In this document: in pieces, positions 62,068 through 64,000 of the stretch
How positions within the stretch are numbered: position 1 is the first letter of the stretch
Layout: each line of letters begins with the position of its first letter
From: Symbiodinium natans
Lineage: Eukaryota; Sar; Dinophyceae; Suessiales; Symbiodiniaceae
Length of the DNA: 64,000 bases
Direction: 5' to 3'
Assembly: GCA_905221605.1 (NCBI GenBank)
Contig: CAJNDS010002519.1
Location: forward strand, 128,501 to 192,500
The notes under the pieces: model-generated
Database searches by the model: none
Seen by the model: only the letters and a program-made list of their open reading frames with translations
Told to the model about the DNA's origin: nothing
Translations under genes and position numbers: made by a program

Positions 62068-62890
62068 ATGGTTGCACCGGCAACCCCGCGCGCGGGAGGC
62101 AAGCAGTTGCCTGAGATTCAAAGTTTGGAGGCCCTGCATGAGCCAGGTGAGCCATTGTCGACTGCACGTGTTCTCGGGGCATTGGAGCCCTACCTCGCTT
62201 CCTGGCGGTTGGCCCCACAGAAGGCCACTGTGGTGCTCCGTCAGCTGGCAAGGCAACAGCAGCCCTTGGCTTTGGCGGTCCTGCGGGCCATGGCGATCGG
62301 ACAGGTGGAGGCGAATACCGTGCACTGGAATTCCGTCATCTTCGAAGCCACAAAGGCAAAGGACTGGCAACAAGGGGTTGCGCTAGTGAAAGAGCTGGCC
62401 TCTGTCAGACTCAGCTGTGAAACCAACAGCTACAACTCCATCTTGAGTGCGGCCGTGCGCTCGGAGACGTGGCCCAGGGCAGTCCTTATACTCAGCCAGC
62501 GATTTGAAGTCCAAGCACCTGCAGATGCAGTCAGCTACAATGTTTTGGCTGATTCCATTGCCAAGTCCAGTGCGTGGCAACAGGTTCTTCATGTGCTGCG
62601 GGACATGTCTTTAGAGCATACTCTACCTGATGTCATCACCTACTGTGCTGGCATGTACGCATCCTATGCAAGCAAGTTGGAGTGGGCTCTCACGTTTCAC
62701 TTCTTGCAGACGATGCAGTCCATCGGCATTGTGTGCGACATAACCAACATCGGCACCGCTGTAAGCACATGTAGCTTGGCTTCAAGCTGGAAGTCTGCAG
62801 CGTGGCTCCTTTGTCAAGCGGCGCGCTCAACCTTGCGCTTGAATGCTGTCAGCATCAATGCCGCCATCTCCTCGATGAGTGAAGGAGAAG
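62068..62890 (+). CDS. Pentatricopeptide-repeat (PPR) protein, exon 1
   Basis: The frame is open from 61999; the first in-frame ATG is at 62068 (MVAPATPRAGGKQLPEIQSL). From about residue 40 it consists of 35-residue helical-hairpin repeats with the pattern N-x-(V/I)-(L/I)...W-x-x-(A/V/G)...L, for example SYNSILSAAVRSETWPRAVL and SYNVLADSIAKSSAWQQVLH. PPR proteins bind organellar RNA base by base through residues at the repeat ends. The exon ends inside the duplicated GGAGAAG at 62884-62890; reading on reaches a stop at 62901. A targeting peptide is not obvious. Confidence 0.75.
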
Positions 62891-62993
62891 TTCAAGTATA
62901 GGGGCTTTGCATTGAAGTCGTAGTTAACCGTTCCACCGGGGCCATATTGTAGTGAGTGGTTGACTGGGCTTTTGCAAATCCGGGTCCCAGCCA
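62891..62993 (+). other. PPR gene intron flanked by a 7-bp direct repeat
   Basis: GGAGAAG occurs at 62884-62890 and again at 62994-63000, 110 bp apart. Removing one copy plus the interior restores a continuous frame (SEGE then AEWPTAIGHLERM). The insert lacks an obvious terminal inverted repeat. Such flanking duplications are expected for an intron gained by insertion. Confidence 0.6.
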
Positions 62994-64000
62994 GGAGAAG
63001 CCGAGTGGCCGACAGCAATTGGTCACCTGGAGCGCATGCGGACCACAATGATTGGGCCTGATGAGGTCAGCATACTTGCGTCCATCAACGCATGCGACAA
63101 GGGGGCCTGGCAAATCGGGATGGCCTTGTTTATCGACTCCGGGCAGTGGAAGCTACACCCAAATACATTTACAGGCAACGCGTTGCTGTCCGCCTATAGC
63201 TCCAGTACTTCCAGCAGAAATCCATGGCAGACCGGGTTGCGCCTTCTGAAGCTTCTGCAAGAAGTGCAAGTCACTGCAGACGTGGTGAGCTTCAACATCG
63301 TGTTGTCAATGTTAGGCCGAGCCAATGCATGGCACACTGCAGTGGATGTCCTGGCACTCATGGCTGATTCACATTCCGCAACCACATCGCATCTGAATTC
63401 CGTGATGGGCTGCCTTGCCAAGGTGCAACAATGGGAGCAGGCGGTGTTCCTACTCCAGCAGTCGCATGAAAGAACCATCGAAGCAGACACTGCCACCTAT
63501 TCCTACTTGATCGAAGCTTGCAGGGACTGGACTTTGGCCTTGCGTACTTTCGAGATGTCCAAGGAGCTCGAAGTCGATGCCTCCCGCGCCGTGCCGTCAA
63601 GCGGAAGGCGCAGCTGGCAAAAAGACCTGACCCACATGGTGAGCACATTGGCAAGACATGAGATTTCATGGCAACTGGGTGCTCAGTGTGTGCAGCGACT
63701 GCAAAGTCTGGGACTGCAGGCCAACGGCGTTACCTTGACTTCCCTGCTTCACACAGTGAAGCCTGGCAGGTGGCCCATGGCTTTGCACATGCTCCGCTCC
63801 TCATCATGTCTTTCACTTCCGCCGAATGACTTCAGCCGAAGTGCTGCTCTGACGTCCCTGGGCCCTGGACGTCAGTGGCGGTCAGTCGCTGCCATTTTTC
63901 GCCAGATGGCCAGAGAGAACCTGGAGGTGAACCAGGCCTGGGTCGCTGCAGCGTTTTGCTTTGCAGCTTTTTTTTTTGCGAGTTACTCGAGTACAGTCAT
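62994..64000 (+). CDS. PPR protein, exon 2 (runs off the window)
   Basis: The frame resumes EAEWPTAIGHLERMRTTMIG and stays open for 336 codons to the edge. Further repeats include SILASINACDKGAWQIGMAL, FNIVLSMLGRANAWHTAVDV and LNSVMGCLAKVQQWEQAVFL, then more divergent ones (HTVKPGRWPMALHMLRSS). The Trp near the helix turn and Asn-x-(V/I)-(L/M) start are regular. Most repeats follow the P-type; no E, DYW or SMR domain is seen before the edge. The last 40 bp contain a TTTTTTTTTT run that may mark the next intron. Confidence 0.75.

Overview
The window looks like nuclear DNA of a dinoflagellate, most plausibly a symbiodinialean or related alga. This is inferred from several signals. There is one long intronless gene with a degenerate copy of the dinoflagellate spliced leader upstream. 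A PPR gene carries the Trp-containing repeat pattern common in these algae. Small exons end in introns whose acceptors are typically AG followed by G, some with GT donors and some apparently non-GT. Most of the window has few long ORFs, many short repeats and no bacterial operon architecture. I saw no rRNA, tRNA, CRISPR array or complete transposon.

Layout. 1.7-4.9 kb: intronless 1064-aa membrane protein resembling TMEM63/OSCA mechanosensitive channels. 7.2-8.9 kb: scattered exons, one ARM-like. 12.3-18.1 kb: microsatellite-rich, with isolated exons. 22.1-27.1 kb: my reconstruction of a Qa-SNARE (syntaxin) gene from short exons (N-terminus, two Habc pieces, split SNARE motif with the central Gln, C-terminal anchor). 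29.9-32.6 kb: exons including one with a GTPase-like DAPG motif, then a leucine-rich-repeat gene interrupted by a 39-nt poly-G tract. 33.9-34.8 and 36.2-44.5 kb: strings of small plus-strand exons of unrecognised proteins, several with clean splice sites. 45.9-50.1 kb: a multi-exon ankyrin-repeat ion channel with TRP-like S1-S6 and two extra hydrophobic segments. 50.8-52.6 kb: a diverged direct repeat whose first copy carries an insertion of about 610 bp. 55.3-55.7 and 57.6-61.7 kb: more plus-strand exons, separated by a (GAA)n field including a 225-nt tract. 62.1-64.0 kb: a PPR gene running off the right edge, with an intron flanked by a perfect 7-bp direct repeat.

Most convincing genes lie on the plus strand, consistent with the unidirectional gene runs known in dinoflagellates. 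The three best-identified genes would act in mechanosensation or cation transport (TMEM63-like and ankyrin/TRP-like), membrane fusion (syntaxin) and organelle RNA processing (PPR). They share no obvious pathway. Exon boundaries away from the four main genes are read by eye from reading frame and splice signals and should be taken as approximate; in several places two overlapping frames look equally coding.
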